DNA from: Gemmatimonadota bacterium | GTDB lineage: Bacteria; Gemmatimonadota; Gemmatimonadetes; Longimicrobiales; Gaopeijiaceae | Direction of reading: 5' to 3' | DNA length: 64,000 nucleotides | Assembly: GCA_022826005.1 (NCBI GenBank) | Contig: JAJDVT010000141.1 | Coordinates: 124,001 to 188,000 of the forward strand | Part shown: positions 57,301-64,000 of the stretch, one piece after another | How the letters are laid out: each line of letters starts with the position of its first letter | Numbering within the stretch: position 1 is the first letter of the stretch | The notes under the pieces: model-generated | The model's input: the letters and a program-made list of their open reading frames with translations, nothing else | Database searches by the model: none | Told to the model about the DNA's origin: nothing | Position numbers and translations under genes: made by a program

Positions 57301-57493
57301 CAAGCGCGGCGGTGATCAGTTCGAAGACAGGCCGTCTGCCGGGGGAGCCGAGCTTGAGTACGAGGTCCCCCACCGACCCGCAAACGCGGTAGTTCCAGTC
57401 GAACTCACCGGGCAGAGGGATCGTTTGGCCGTCCACGCCGAAGAGCCGGCGCGCGATGGTTCGGGCGTCGCCCGGGGTGGGGCGGTGGTTCAC
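54311..57493 (-). CDS. Trifunctional fusion: aminoglycoside-phosphotransferase-fold kinase, M23 peptidase-like domain, class III aminotransferase-fold lyase
   Basis: 1060 residues. Residues 1-345 form an APH-fold kinase with catalytic H-N-D-A-N-D-Y-N (210-217) and metal-binding D-F-G-D (234-237), most like hydroxylysine/homoserine-type kinases. Residues about 385-600 are an M23 lysostaphin-like domain retaining all metal ligands: H-L-G-L-D (His443, Asp447) and H-L-H (His549, His551), plus Y-G-H (513). Residues about 630-1050 are a class III aminotransferase-fold enzyme with PLP lysine in T-L-G-K-P-M-G (Lys891) and D-E-V-Q-V-G-F-G-R, the group that includes ethanolamine-phosphate and phosphohydroxylysine phospho-lyases. 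A two-copy 30-base tandem repeat encodes A-E-G-A-A-P-Q twice near 82-98. No signal peptide. The kinase plus phospho-lyase logic suggests amino-alcohol breakdown; the peptidase role is unclear. Confidence 0.88.
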   Translation of the reverse strand: MNHRPTPGDARTIARRLFGVDGQTIPLPGEFDWNYRVCGSVGDLVLKLGSPGRRPVFELITAALGHLEGSGLGERIPRVVPAEGAAPQSVIAEGAAPQPTIAEADLHGEPIIACACTYIDGIPLAEHRPRSMAVLESLGTLLAELDAALTHFDQPALARDFPWRMETAAGTVRARRGDLATGRDLVTATLERAVRRLDPVRNDLPFSVIHNDANDYNVIVVPSLRGARLAALIDFGDVVRGWRAAEIAVAATYAMMGLPDPLEAACAIVRGYASAGPVSGAECAAIVPIVALRLCLSVCVQAGEMRRQPDNAYLAVSQEPAWELLGTLARTDWRIAEFRIREAAGLPPKAGLAAVTPPAPAAPVMTRDVLARPHTIDLSVGSLELPHPDDLLPEGALDRWVAAEMAAHGATVGVGRYGEARLLYDAPAFHAPGNDGPEARTIHLGLDLFAPAGTPVHSPLAGVVASVADNDRPGDYGPTVILRHAPAASGRDGGPAAGGTIPDGPGFHTLYGHLDHATLRHLEPGQAVDAGDVIGRLGGADVNGGWPPHLHFQVIALDPLHDDGIEGADPGNFPGVALQRLRPVWESVLPDPSPLSGLLPGTVTATLSADDPVLRKRDLTAKRKTVLGSSLSLSYADPIHMVRGLGAYLYDDAARRYLDTVNNVPHVGHGNRRVAEAIARQSRVLNTNTRYLHGEIVALADELLAHFPAPLEVVFLVCSGSEANELALRMARCHSGHDGVVCLEGGYHGNTGGLVEVSHYKFDGPGGKGPSGRVAVAPMPDVYRGRYRRGQGLSDVDLGRRYGDDVARAAARLDASAGGPGVAAIIAEPILSCGGQIEPPPGYLDAAFRHIRRAGGVCIADEVQVGFGRVGAAFWGFELQGVVPDIVTLGKPMGNGHPVAAVVTTREIADSFANGMEYFSTFGGNPVSCAAARAVLAEIRDRGLQDRARVVGGGLLRGLRELTADHPLVGDVRGRGLFLGIEFVRDRASREPFPEACSYLVNRAREMGVLLSADGPGHNVIKIKPPLVFGEAEAALLLETLAVALNESALAGSVDQENNS

Positions 57494-57500
57494 TTCAGCA

Positions 57501-57585
57501 GTCCGTGGATAAACCCGTGAGAGCGGCGAGGCGCCGCGTTTCCAAGGCGCCTTGAGAGGGGAATGGCAGCGCTATTCGCCGAGAT
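57501..57585 (-). repeat. Dispersed element, right-end fragment
   Basis: Read on the minus strand, GGCGAATAGCGCTGCCAT, GGCGCCTCGCC and TTTATCCACGG appear in the same order as GGCGAATAGCTCTGCTAT, GGCGCCTCGCC and ATTATCCACGG of the 34186-34424 element. It lies directly upstream of the trifunctional gene's start codon. Confidence 0.6.
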
Positions 57586-57631
57586 TCATGTAAGTGACAT
57601 ATAAAGCAACTATTTAGACAATCTCTAGCAG

Positions 57632-57757
57632 TCATGGTCCCCTATTTGCAGAGGTCCATACGGATCCGCGCTGATACTCGGGGTCCACCGCCAGCAACTG
57701 GTTCTTCCGGTAGTTGAGGAGCTGTCCGGCGGTTCGTTGCTTCGAGCGTGATTTCAT
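57632..57757 (-). pseudogene. N-terminal fragment of a DUF262 (GmrSD-type) protein
   Basis: A 41-residue frame reads A-G-Q-L-L-N-Y-R-K-N-Q-L-L-A-V-D, then P-E-Y-Q-R-G-S-V-W-T before unrelated residues and a stop. The D-P-E-Y-Q-R-x-x-V-W block is the hallmark of the N-terminal DUF262 nuclease domain of GmrS-like modification-dependent restriction enzymes and relatives. The rest of the gene (normally several hundred residues) is gone, so it is a remnant. Confidence 0.55.
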
Positions 57758-58287
57758 CCGCTGGACTCACCGGGAACGAGGCGCCCGGCCCGAAGACCGA
57801 CGCGCGCGAGATCAGGTCGATGTGGCTGGTAAATGTCGGATATCCATCACGCCCCGGCAAGCAACGTCATTGGGTCTCAGAGCGGGAGACAGAGGCTCCG
57901 CGAGGACGTAGCACAGGCACGACGGCCGCGGCGCGACATGGTCTTGATGGAGCGGCCAGCGATGTGGCGGGGGTGCCTGTCGGCCGTCGTCACGCCGGCG
58001 CGCCTGCCACCTCGTGGGAATGCGCGAAAAGAAGAAGGGTAATGACAAGAAATGAAATGATTGACTTGACTTGACATGTCGGGAAGGAAGCATACCGTGG
58101 TCAGGGCAGGCCTTCGATCGTCGCTTTGGCCTTGGTCCTTGTCGGACTGTCTGGGGGTGGATGAAGACGATGAGGAGGGCATCGGTTCGGGCAAGTGCCA
58201 CGAAGAATGCATAGTCGTAAGGAGGTGGGTTCTGGACCGGTCGGATCGTCTCTTCTTCGCGTCGGGCATTGCCGAGTGACCCACAAG
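57758..58287. other. Stretch without a recognisable gene
   Basis: About 530 bases in which no frame shows a domain, signal or ribosome-binding site. It includes a direct repeat of TTGACT (58058-58075) ending in TTGACA, which could be a -35 region for the propeller pseudogene downstream. Base composition is less GC-rich than the core of the window, in keeping with decayed sequence. Confidence 0.5.
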
Positions 58288-59153
58288 ATGCGTCGAGGCG
58301 CTACATTGGGGTGCCTCGCTCTCGGGTTGGCCGGCTGTGCGGAAGGGGGGACGTCGCACACGCCGAGCGAGGCGGTCACCGACAGCGCGGGCGTACGGTT
58401 CGTTGGCGATTCCGACCCGCTGTGGGATTCAGGGGAAGGCTGGCGGGTGACCACGGATCCGGTGCTTTCCATCGGCGTCGTTGACACGCCGTTGGTCCAG
58501 CAATTCCACCACATCGAGGGGCTGACCCGGATGAGCGACGGTACCATCGTCGTGTTGAACACGGGCAGCGGCCAGCTCAAGGCGTTCGATTCGGGTGGGA
58601 ACCACCTGTGAAGCGCGGGTGGACTGGGTGCCGGTCCCGGAGAAATGAACGACCACCAGGGGAAGCGTCTTCTGAGGCTGAGGGGCGATACGCTACTGGT
58701 CATTAGCGGATTCTACCGGATAACCTTCGGACCTGACGGACGATTGGTTGAACATCGACTTCAGCCGGAAGAGGGCGCTTGCCGGAGTTTGACGATCCCG
58801 GCTGCCGGCGACGAGTATGCGGAGTGCCGCACCACCAGCGGCGACGTTGTTCCGGGCCCCTGGGTCCGGGAGAGCACCATCGTGCGGATCGGCCAGGATC
58901 AGGTTGATTCGATAGGTCCCTTCTTCCTTTCGGACGGCTGGCGGAGTCATTCCGAAGTCATCAGGTCGCCGCTTGGCCCCAGAGGTACCCTCAGATTCGC
59001 CCGTAGCGAGCCTACCCTGCTCTACGCCCGCGATGACGAATACAGGATAGAGTTGTGGGACCTGTTATCCGGTAGCCCTTCGATGGTGGTCCGAAGGCAG
59101 TCGCCCCGTTGGGCCAGGACGGAGGTCGACATCGTCCTCGACACGTGGGGCTT
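58288..59153 (+). pseudogene. Six-bladed beta-propeller lipoprotein pseudogene
   Basis: The start reads M-R-R-G-A-T-L-G-C-L-A-L-G-L-A-G-C, a lipoprotein signal. Propeller sequence follows (G-L-T-R-M-S-D-G-T-I-V-V-L-N) but a TGA at 58609-58611 interrupts it; the same frame continues with S-A-G-G-L-G-A-G-P-G-E-M and L-R-G-D-T-L-L-V. In the intact paralogue at 59998-61182 the stop position is an Arg (H-L-R-T-A-G-G), so CGA to TGA is the simple explanation. Similarity ends near 59150, about 100 residues early, where a second decayed gene begins. Confidence 0.8.
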
Positions 59154-59843
59154 CAATGAACAGCTCGCGCCTGGGGACGTGGGCATGCCTGCCGGCGACG
59201 AAGAAGCTGACCCAGTAGAGCGACGACACGTACGCCCACTGCCAGAACAGGGCCACCCCGACAATGCCGGCAACGACCGGCGGCACAAGACCAACGGAAA
59301 AGGCCGCGTACAGGAGCAGCGTCGGGATCGGCGTAACGAAGCCGTTGCCGATGTCGACGGTGAACCGAGGGTACTGCGATCCGTGTAGGACGAATCGATC
59401 GGCGAGTACGCTGCCCAGGAATCCGCCCAGACCGTCGGGGACAGCGCCTGCCTCAGCGGCACCCTGCTGGTGAGGAACTCGACAGCGGATGAGCGGCCGG
59501 TCTCACGCTGGCGTCTGCGCCAGTACTCGGCGCGCCTCCTGATGTGGTCCCATAGGAAGTACAGGCACACCTCCCAATAGCAGATCAGCAGATTGAGCGA
59601 AAAGAACAGGATGAAGAGGCAATGGATGAAGCTGAACCCGCCCTGCAGGTGGTAGCGGGCGCCTATGCCGGGCAGCGCCAGAAGTGCGACCAGCAGCGCC
59701 ACCAGCACGCCAACCGGGATCCCCGAAGTGCTTTGCTGTGCGCTCTGGCTGGTCTGCGCGGTCCGGTCGTCACCCACGTCCTGTGATCCTCGTCGTTTGG
59801 AGCTGGCGTCGCGGAACTCCGACCAAGGATGCCGCCATCGCAA
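59065..59843 (-). pseudogene. Frameshifted and truncated membrane protein gene
   Basis: The minus-strand frame from 59843 encodes hydrophobic helices (V-L-V-A-L-L-V-A-L-L-A-L-P-G, F-I-H-C-L-F-I-L-F-F-S-L-N-L-L-I) and then S-S-Y-T-D-R-S-T-L-G. At about 59361-59366 the sensible reading moves to another frame (T-V-D-I-G-N-G-F-V-T-P, L-L-L-Y-A-A-F-S, W-Q-W-A-Y-V-S-S-L-Y-W-V-S-F-F); loss of one base there restores continuity. The end runs into the propeller pseudogene near 59150. Family not recognised. Confidence 0.65.
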
Positions 59844-59846
59844 CCC

Positions 59847-59962
59847 TTACGGCAACCTCCTCACGACGACGCTCGGGATATCGAATTCATCGGTTTCCCA
59901 GAATGCCGCCAGACCGTCGGGACGGGAATGCGTCGGGCATCTCTGTAGCGCATGCGGCGAAG
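59847..59962 (-). pseudogene. C-terminal remnant of a beta-propeller gene
   Basis: The frame ends [14 protein letters not shown], then I-P-S-V-V-V-R-R-L-P. The same C-terminus closes the gene at 63215-64000 ([24 protein letters not shown]). The DNA of 59851-59962 and 63231-63342 is a direct repeat of roughly 110 bases. Upstream similarity is lost, so only the tail remains here. Confidence 0.7.
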
Positions 59963-59997
59963 GCCCGCCACTCGCCTGGATGTCGACTATCGGCCCA

Positions 59998-61182
59998 CTA
60001 CCCCTCTGCGCGGAACAGTCGGTGCAACTGGATGTGCGTGACGTCCAGTTCGTCGATACGGGCCCCCAGCACGTAGTCCTGACCCACCTGGTAGAGCCAG
60101 AAATAGCCTTCGAATCGCACCTCGCCGCGAAACCGGCCTTGCCCGTCAAAGACATCGAAGACCGTCTCGTCGTGCAGGGGTACGAACGGCTCGCGCCGGA
60201 CCCAGACGTCACCTGTGATCCCCACGGTCATGCCGAACACGGCTGGCACCAGGTCCGGAGGTTCCTTCTCGTTGTCCGGCACACCGCCACCTGCCGCTCC
60301 GGGGATCTGGAATCTCTGTATATCCGCGACGGCCGCGTCCACCTCCTTGTCGGTCGGCGCACGGCGTCCGTCCAGGCGCCGGATGATCCGCGTCAGGTCG
60401 CCATCGAGAGACCACACCTCGATCGAATACTCGGGATTCGGGGCGATCGCCACTACCGGGGGCAACCCACCCGATTCAACCCAGGTGCTCGCACGCAAGA
60501 CACCCCACCGATGCCAATAGTGCCCGAGAAGGGCTTCCGTTCCATCCCGCGCCACGCGAATGACGCGAGTAGGTGGAACCGTGCCGTGCACGGCAGGGTT
60601 CTCGTCTGAGACGACTTCACAAACCAGGAACGAACCTTCCTGGAGAAGACGGGAATGGGCGCAAGGAACACCACGCTCTCCAGAAAAGTGTCGCACGACA
60701 TCGATCATCGTCTGACGAACGTAGTCGCCGGTCGGGCTGAAAACCAAGTGACGGTCCCCGGCGTCCACAAGAAGAGTGTCGCCAGCCAGCCGGACAAAGC
60801 CCTCCGCGTACTCGAACTCTCCCGGCCCCTCGCCGAAACCACCCGCCGTCCGCAGGTGCGCGCCTCCCGGTCCAAAGAAACGCAGTTCGGAAGTTCCGTT
60901 GTCCAGCGCGACGATGGTGCCGTCACTCAGACGAGACGCCTTGGTGACGACAGTAAACAGCGTCGGCGGAGGCCCATGCGCTCCACCGATCACGACCAGG
61001 GGCTCCGCGTCCACCGACCAGCGCTCACCCACGGCCGGCACGCCGGTGTTCATCGCGATTGCGATCCCGGCCGAGTCTCGCGTGTGGTAGGTCGGTTCCG
61101 GCAGCGGCTCCGTGTCACCCTGACACCCGGCAAGCACAGCCAGACAGGCGAGGGCGACACGTATTCGCGATGGAAAGAACAC
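59998..61182 (-). CDS. Six-bladed beta-propeller lipoprotein
   Basis: 394 residues from a GTG at 61182, giving a compact lipoprotein signal (F-P-S-R-I-R-V-A-L-A-C-L-A-V-L-A-G-C, lipid Cys20). Repeated propeller blades include A-S-R-L-S-D-G-T-I-V-A-L-D, G-G-F-G-E-G-P-G-E-F, G-D-T-L-L-V-D-A-G-D-R and a later D-V-F-D-G-Q-G-R-F. Such NHL-like propellers are abundant, uncharacterised surface or periplasmic proteins. An alternative ATG at 61197 lies inside the palindrome of a dispersed repeat copy. It is the only complete propeller gene of three or four present here. Confidence 0.82.
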   Translation of the reverse strand: MFFPSRIRVALACLAVLAGCQGDTEPLPEPTYHTRDSAGIAIAMNTGVPAVGERWSVDAEPLVVIGGAHGPPPTLFTVVTKASRLSDGTIVALDNGTSELRFFGPGGAHLRTAGGFGEGPGEFEYAEGFVRLAGDTLLVDAGDRHLVFSPTGDYVRQTMIDVVRHFSGERGVPCAHSRLLQEGSFLVCEVVSDENPAVHGTVPPTRVIRVARDGTEALLGHYWHRWGVLRASTWVESGGLPPVVAIAPNPEYSIEVWSLDGDLTRIIRRLDGRRAPTDKEVDAAVADIQRFQIPGAAGGGVPDNEKEPPDLVPAVFGMTVGITGDVWVRREPFVPLHDETVFDVFDGQGRFRGEVRFEGYFWLYQVGQDYVLGARIDELDVTHIQLHRLFRAEG

Positions 61183-61335
61183 ATTACCAATTGTCATGTT
61201 CTCTTTACTTTCGTGATCCCTGAAGCACCGCTCCGGGCTACTCCTAGGCGATAGCCCTGCTGTTCACCATTCGTCGCGCCTGGCCAGCCCGGTGTCTCGC
61301 CAGCCTGGTGTCACTCGGGGATTATCCACGATGGA
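61168..61335 (+). repeat. Dispersed element, centre and right-end copy
   Basis: About 165 bases align with the centre and right part of the 34186-34424 element: ATTACCAATTGTCATGTTC, CCTGAAGCACCG, the CTCCT/GGCGA/TAGC block, TTCGTCGCGCCT and the end GGGGATTATCCACG. The left end is missing. It overlaps the start of the propeller lipoprotein gene. Confidence 0.7.
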
Positions 61336-61376
61336 CTGCTCCAGGTGGCGGAACACTCTGGCCGGCAGGAGCAATC

Positions 61377-61781
61377 TTATTGGACAGCGCCACATCGCTT
61401 ATGCTTCTTGCGCTGTAAGCAAGAGCCCCACCTCGCGTCACCATGGGCACCCTGTGGGTCCAGCGCACGCTTAGTACCACTCCTTGGGCACGGGTACGCG
61501 GAGGCATATATCACATGCTTTTTCAGCGGGCGCGGGGCGAACTCATCGAAGCAACATCCGCACCCGGCATCTTGAGATGTTTCATCGAAACTTGTCCCGG
61601 ACGAGGAAGCAGTGGATATGGAACCCGCTAGGGCTAGCTTGAGCGGTTCGTCCGACGCGCCACTTGATGTACCATCGTCCACACTGTTGGCGGGTGCTGC
61701 CACAACGAGCGCGAAGACTATCAGCGGTGAGGCTACCGTCAGGACAACGGTGCGGAAACGGTTGGCAGGGTTGCGACGCAT
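61377..61781 (-). CDS. Secreted six-cysteine protein under a sigma-54 promoter
   Basis: 134 residues with an excellent ribosome-binding site (AAGGAGGA eight bases before the ATG). A signal peptide spans about 1-33 (V-V-L-T-V-A-S-P-L-I-V-F-A-L-V-V-A-A-P-A). The mature part has a Ser/Thr/Ala-rich linker to about 72 and a compact C-terminal module with six Cys (74, 76, 77, 98, 121, 130; motifs C-G-C-C, Y-P-C-P, G-S-C, K-R-C) and three His (89, 113, 127). This could be disulphide-bonded or metal-binding. I do not recognise a family. A sigma-54 promoter, upstream inverted repeats and a sigma-54 activator gene precede it on the same strand. A secreted signal, toxin or metal-binding peptide are all possible. 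Confidence 0.75.
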   Translation of the reverse strand: MRRNPANRFRTVVLTVASPLIVFALVVAAPANSVDDGTSSGASDEPLKLALAGSISTASSSGTSFDETSQDAGCGCCFDEFAPRPLKKHVIYASAYPCPRSGTKRALDPQGAHGDARWGSCLQRKKHKRCGAVQ

Positions 61782-61887
61782 TTGGCTTCCTCCTTAGGAG
61801 AAGAGGTGGCGTATGGATCGGGCAGGCATCGCGGCGTGCCCGCCGATGAGTCCCGGTCGGTCCGGGGTTCACTCCAATCCTCGCAAT

Positions 61888-61903
61888 TGCAATTCGCATG
61901 CCA
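61888..61903 (-). promoter_or_regulatory. Sigma-54 promoter of the six-cysteine protein gene
   Basis: On the minus strand TGGCATGCGAATTGCA matches the -24/-12 consensus (TGGCAYR-N4-TTGCW) at every fixed position. Transcription would start near 61876, about 95 bases before the ATG at 61781. Confidence 0.85.
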
Positions 61904-62020
61904 TTCTATCGGTCGATTCTGTCGGCGTTCGGTGAAAAGTCTCCGTAAGTCATTTGATGAAATGTGGTTTGCGGAGTGGTACGGCCCCGGCCACACTACC
62001 CCTTTCAACCTCCATCCAGT

Positions 62021-62072
62021 GTGTCGCAGCTGCAGTCGCTGCGACACCAAATGCGACAGTCGGCCTGTCGCA
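62021..62072. promoter_or_regulatory. Paired inverted repeats, likely activator (enhancer) sites
   Basis: Two dyads share the half-site TGTCGCA. The first has 10-bp arms GTGTCGCAGC (62021-62030) and GCTGCGACAC (62038-62047). The second has 8-bp arms TGCGACAG (62052-62059) and CTGTCGCA (62065-62072). They lie about 120 to 170 bases upstream of the sigma-54 promoter, normal for an enhancer, and just after the stop codon of the activator gene. Confidence 0.75.
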
Positions 62073-62107
62073 GCGGAGAGGCTATCAGCACAGAAGTAAA
62101 CCGATTG

Positions 62108-63058
62108 TCATCCCACTGGTCTCCTTCCGAAGTACCGATCCAACCGGCGATATAACGTCGAGCGGTTGATTCGCAACAACCTGGCGGCTTGGCTCCTGTT
62201 GCCGCCCGCAACTCTCAGAGCCGCAACCAGCTCTCGCTTCCTGTCCTCGTCGGTCTTCGGGTTCGGAGGCCCGCCCAAGTCCGGCTCCTGCCTCGCCCCG
62301 ATCTGCTGGTTCGCGATCGCCTCGTCAACGAGATGGAAAGGGATCAAACCGTCCTTTGCAACGACCATACAGTAGTCTATGACGCTCAAGAGTTCCCGAA
62401 CGTTCCCCGGCCAATCATGGCGTCGCAAACGGAACGTAGCGTCTTCGGTAAACTCACACTGGGCGCCATTCGCCCGAAGGTACCGGTCTACGATGCGGAC
62501 GATTTCCTCTCCTCGCTCACGAAGTGGAGGCAATTCGTAGCGGACCGATAACCGAGCCACCAGATCCTCACGGAACTCGCCGTTCGCAATCGCTACCCCC
62601 AAGTCCCGGTTCGTTGCGGCGATGACACGTATGTCGGACTTGCGAACGGTAGTCGAGCCCAGGCGGCTGAATTGTCCCGTCTCGAGCAGGATGAGGAACA
62701 TCACCTGGATCGAGTGTGGTAGGGCCCCGAACTCGTCGAGAAACAGGGTGCCGCCTGCCGCGGCTTCGACCACTCCAGGCTTCGATTCGGTCGCGCCTGT
62801 GTATGCTCCCTTGATATGTCCGAACAACTGCGCCTGGGCCAAAGACTGGGTAAAAACTCCACAGTTTTGTGGCACAAACGGGCCCTTGGCCCGGAGACTC
62901 AGCTCATGGAGGATCCGGGCGAGATACCCCTTCCCGGAGCCGGGCGGACCGAGCAGGAGGATATGGGCGTTCGTCGGACCGAAGTGGATGGCAAAACGAC
63001 GCATATCTTCCGGTAGGTCGTTCCAATCATCATTCCAGCGATCCGGGGATTTGCACAT
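62108..63058 (-). CDS. Sigma-54-dependent transcriptional activator (no sensor domain)
   Basis: 316 residues from the ATG at 63058 (a TTG at 63082 would add eight). An AAA+ domain starts almost at once: Walker A G-P-P-G-S-G-K-G at 37-44, the sigma-54-contacting loop G-A-Y-T-G-A at 84-89 (the Tyr form of GAFTGA), Walker B G-G-T-L-F-L-D-E at 102-109, and A-A-T-N-R-D-L (sensor I). A Fis-type helix-turn-helix (N-R-S-Q-A-A-R-L-L-R-I-N-R-S-T-L-Y-R-R-L) ends the protein. There is no receiver, GAF or PAS domain, as in PspF, so activity must be set by a partner protein or by expression. The neighbouring sigma-54 promoter is the obvious target. Confidence 0.92.
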   Translation of the reverse strand: MCKSPDRWNDDWNDLPEDMRRFAIHFGPTNAHILLLGPPGSGKGYLARILHELSLRAKGPFVPQNCGVFTQSLAQAQLFGHIKGAYTGATESKPGVVEAAAGGTLFLDEFGALPHSIQVMFLILLETGQFSRLGSTTVRKSDIRVIAATNRDLGVAIANGEFREDLVARLSVRYELPPLRERGEEIVRIVDRYLRANGAQCEFTEDATFRLRRHDWPGNVRELLSVIDYCMVVAKDGLIPFHLVDEAIANQQIGARQEPDLGGPPNPKTDEDRKRELVAALRVAGGNRSQAARLLRINRSTLYRRLDRYFGRRPVG

Positions 63059-63120
63059 AATTCCCAACGCGGGCAGATCCAAGAAAGAACGAAATGCGGC
63101 CAGAACAGTGGGTCAAGGGT

Positions 63121-63149
63121 AGTATAGGGAGCGAAGCTGCTTCCAGCAA
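63121..63149 (-). promoter_or_regulatory. Sigma-70 promoter of the activator gene
   Basis: On the minus strand TTGCTG (63144-63149) and TATACT (63121-63126) are 17 bases apart; the -10 matches five of six positions. A start near 63114 gives a leader of about 55 bases to the ATG at 63058. Confidence 0.5.
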
Positions 63150-63214
63150 GGCTGGCTGGCGGAAGGGGCGGAGGGGCGCCTGAGAGGAGCTGCCGAAACA
63201 ACCCTGTGGTCCCG

Positions 63215-64000
63215 CTACCTCAGCGCCTCCGGCAACCTCCTCACGACGATGCTTGGAACATCGAATTCATCGGTTTCCCAGAATGCCGCCAGGCCGTCCG
63301 GTCCGAACGCGGCCGGCATCTCCGTGACGCCCGCGGGGAAGGTGCCGAGGTATTCGCGGTCCGGGCCGAAGACATCGATGGGGCCCTCGTCGTCCCACGG
63401 CTCGTCGCCCCTCCGCTGGACCCAGAGGGCGCCGTCCCAGCTGGCACCCAGTCCGCGAACGACCGGCACCTCGTCGAAGAATTCGCGGGTTTCCAGTCCC
63501 TCGCGGTAGGCATCGGGCAGGCTGGGTGCCTGGGCGAGGGTTTCTGCGTCGGCGTCATTGAGCTGGCGCTCGAATTCGTGAAGTGCCTGCTCGATCGTGC
63601 GAGAGCGAATCCGGGAGTCAACGGGCTCGGGCTCATGCGGTCGCTGCAGCACGCCAACCAGCGATCCGTCCGGCGCGATGAGCCCTATCGCATAGGCCGA
63701 GGAGTCGGAGTAGGCGATCGTGCCGTCGGGGAGAACGTCCCAGTGCAGTTCGGGCTCGAAGAACATTACGGCGCTGTTCACGGCCCCGACCAACGCGGAC
63801 GCGGCCCTGGACTCGTTCGCCAGGTCGCCGGGGGTCAGCTCCTCGCTGCTCTCCTCCCGCGGTACGCGCCAGGCCTGCAGGAACGGTTCCGCGGCCACCA
63901 GTTCTCCGCCTAGCTCCAGCCGCTCGATCCCGCGGTGGCCGACGCCCGCGGGTTCCGATTCAGCGCCCAACAACTGCTCGAGTGCACCGAACATCTGGCC
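63215..64000 (-). CDS. Six-bladed beta-propeller protein, C-terminal part (partial)
   Basis: The frame is open to the right edge, so the N-terminus lies outside. The 261 residues seen have blades such as [24 protein letters not shown] and [14 protein letters not shown], and end with [19 protein letters not shown]. It belongs to the same broad family as the gene at 59998-61182. Its last 110 bases of coding DNA recur at 59851-59962. Confidence 0.8.
   Translation of the reverse strand, partial: GQMFGALEQLLGAESEPAGVGHRGIERLELGGELVAAEPFLQAWRVPREESSEELTPGDLANESRAASALVGAVNSAVMFFEPELHWDVLPDGTIAYSDSSAYAIGLIAPDGSLVGVLQRPHEPEPVDSRIRSRTIEQALHEFERQLNDADAETLAQAPSLPDAYREGLETREFFDEVPVVRGLGASWDGALWVQRRGDEPWDDEGPIDVFGPDREYLGTFPAGVTEMPAAFGPDGLAAFWETDEFDVPSIVVRRLPEALR

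Noticed and set aside
58609-58611. A second in-frame TGA (beta-propeller gene) as another selenocysteine codon
   Set aside because: The position aligns with Arg in the paralogue, has no redox Cys context, and the gene is also truncated; a CGA to TGA nonsense mutation explains it better.
62021-62072. TGTCGCA inverted repeats as a two-unit CRISPR-like array or terminator
   Set aside because: Only two dyads of different arm length with a 4-base gap, no spacers, no T-run; position fits enhancer sites for the sigma-54 promoter.

Overview
The window is a 64 kb piece of a GC-rich bacterial chromosome. Gene content suggests a Gram-negative with an outer membrane: a TonB-dependent receptor with a carboxypeptidase-regulatory-like domain, outer-membrane and lipoprotein signals, several six-bladed beta-propeller lipoproteins, RNase Y, and a conserved run infC-rpmI-rplT-pheS-pheT-zapA / rny-folD-xseA-xseB-ispA-nadK-recN. 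This fits Gemmatimonadota best. That assignment is inference from gene content and style, not from a marker search.

Layout. 1-3.4 kb: end of a biotin ligase, coaX, then groES-groEL behind a perfect CIRCE operator and a perfect Rex-type palindrome. 3.4-6.2 kb: an ATPase with a PD-(D/E)XK-like C-terminus and an exported cyanophycinase-like S51 peptidase. 6.2-13.6 kb: translation operon (infC with a probable AUC start, L35, L20, PheS, PheT), a coiled-coil protein plus ZapA, then a Tat-exported sulfite-oxidase-type molybdoenzyme with its cytochrome c. 13.7-21.3 kb: rny, folD, xseA, xseB, ispA, nadK, recN. 21.2-30.2 kb: a putative outer-membrane protein, tRNA-Gly, tRNA-Cys, an AhpD-like protein whose CxxC motif reads CxxU (in-frame UGA), then hutH, hutU, hutF and hutI (histidine degradation through formimidoylglutamate deiminase). 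30.2-39.6 kb: a secreted low-complexity protein, rho, a membrane-anchored SRPBCC protein, an aminotransferase, a protein with a sigma-region-4-like helix-turn-helix, an MFS transporter and a YkvI-like membrane protein. 39.7-43.0 kb: an osmoprotectant-type ABC transporter with a threonine dehydratase-like enzyme. 43.2-49.5 kb: a TonB receptor, then argR-argG-argH with ARG boxes on a strong promoter and a structured argG leader. 49.5-57.5 kb: DAHP synthase, rpiA, rpe, a TIGR01777 epimerase, pdxH and a 1060-residue kinase / M23 peptidase / class III aminotransferase fusion.

The last 6.5 kb is different: lower in GC and full of gene debris. It holds a DUF262 fragment, a beta-propeller pseudogene, a frameshifted membrane protein, and a propeller C-terminal fragment duplicated 3.3 kb away. 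It also holds an apparently intact signalling unit, all on the minus strand: a sensorless sigma-54 activator (62108-63058), two TGTCGCA inverted repeats downstream of it, a textbook sigma-54 promoter (61888-61903), and a 134-residue secreted protein with six cysteines.

A dispersed AT/GC-mosaic element with imperfect terminal inverted repeats is scattered over the window. One near-complete copy lies at 34186-34424 and six fragments lie elsewhere. One fragment forms part of a cytochrome c signal sequence and another overlaps the start of a beta-propeller lipoprotein gene. No CRISPR array, prophage, complete insertion sequence or 16S/23S rRNA was seen.
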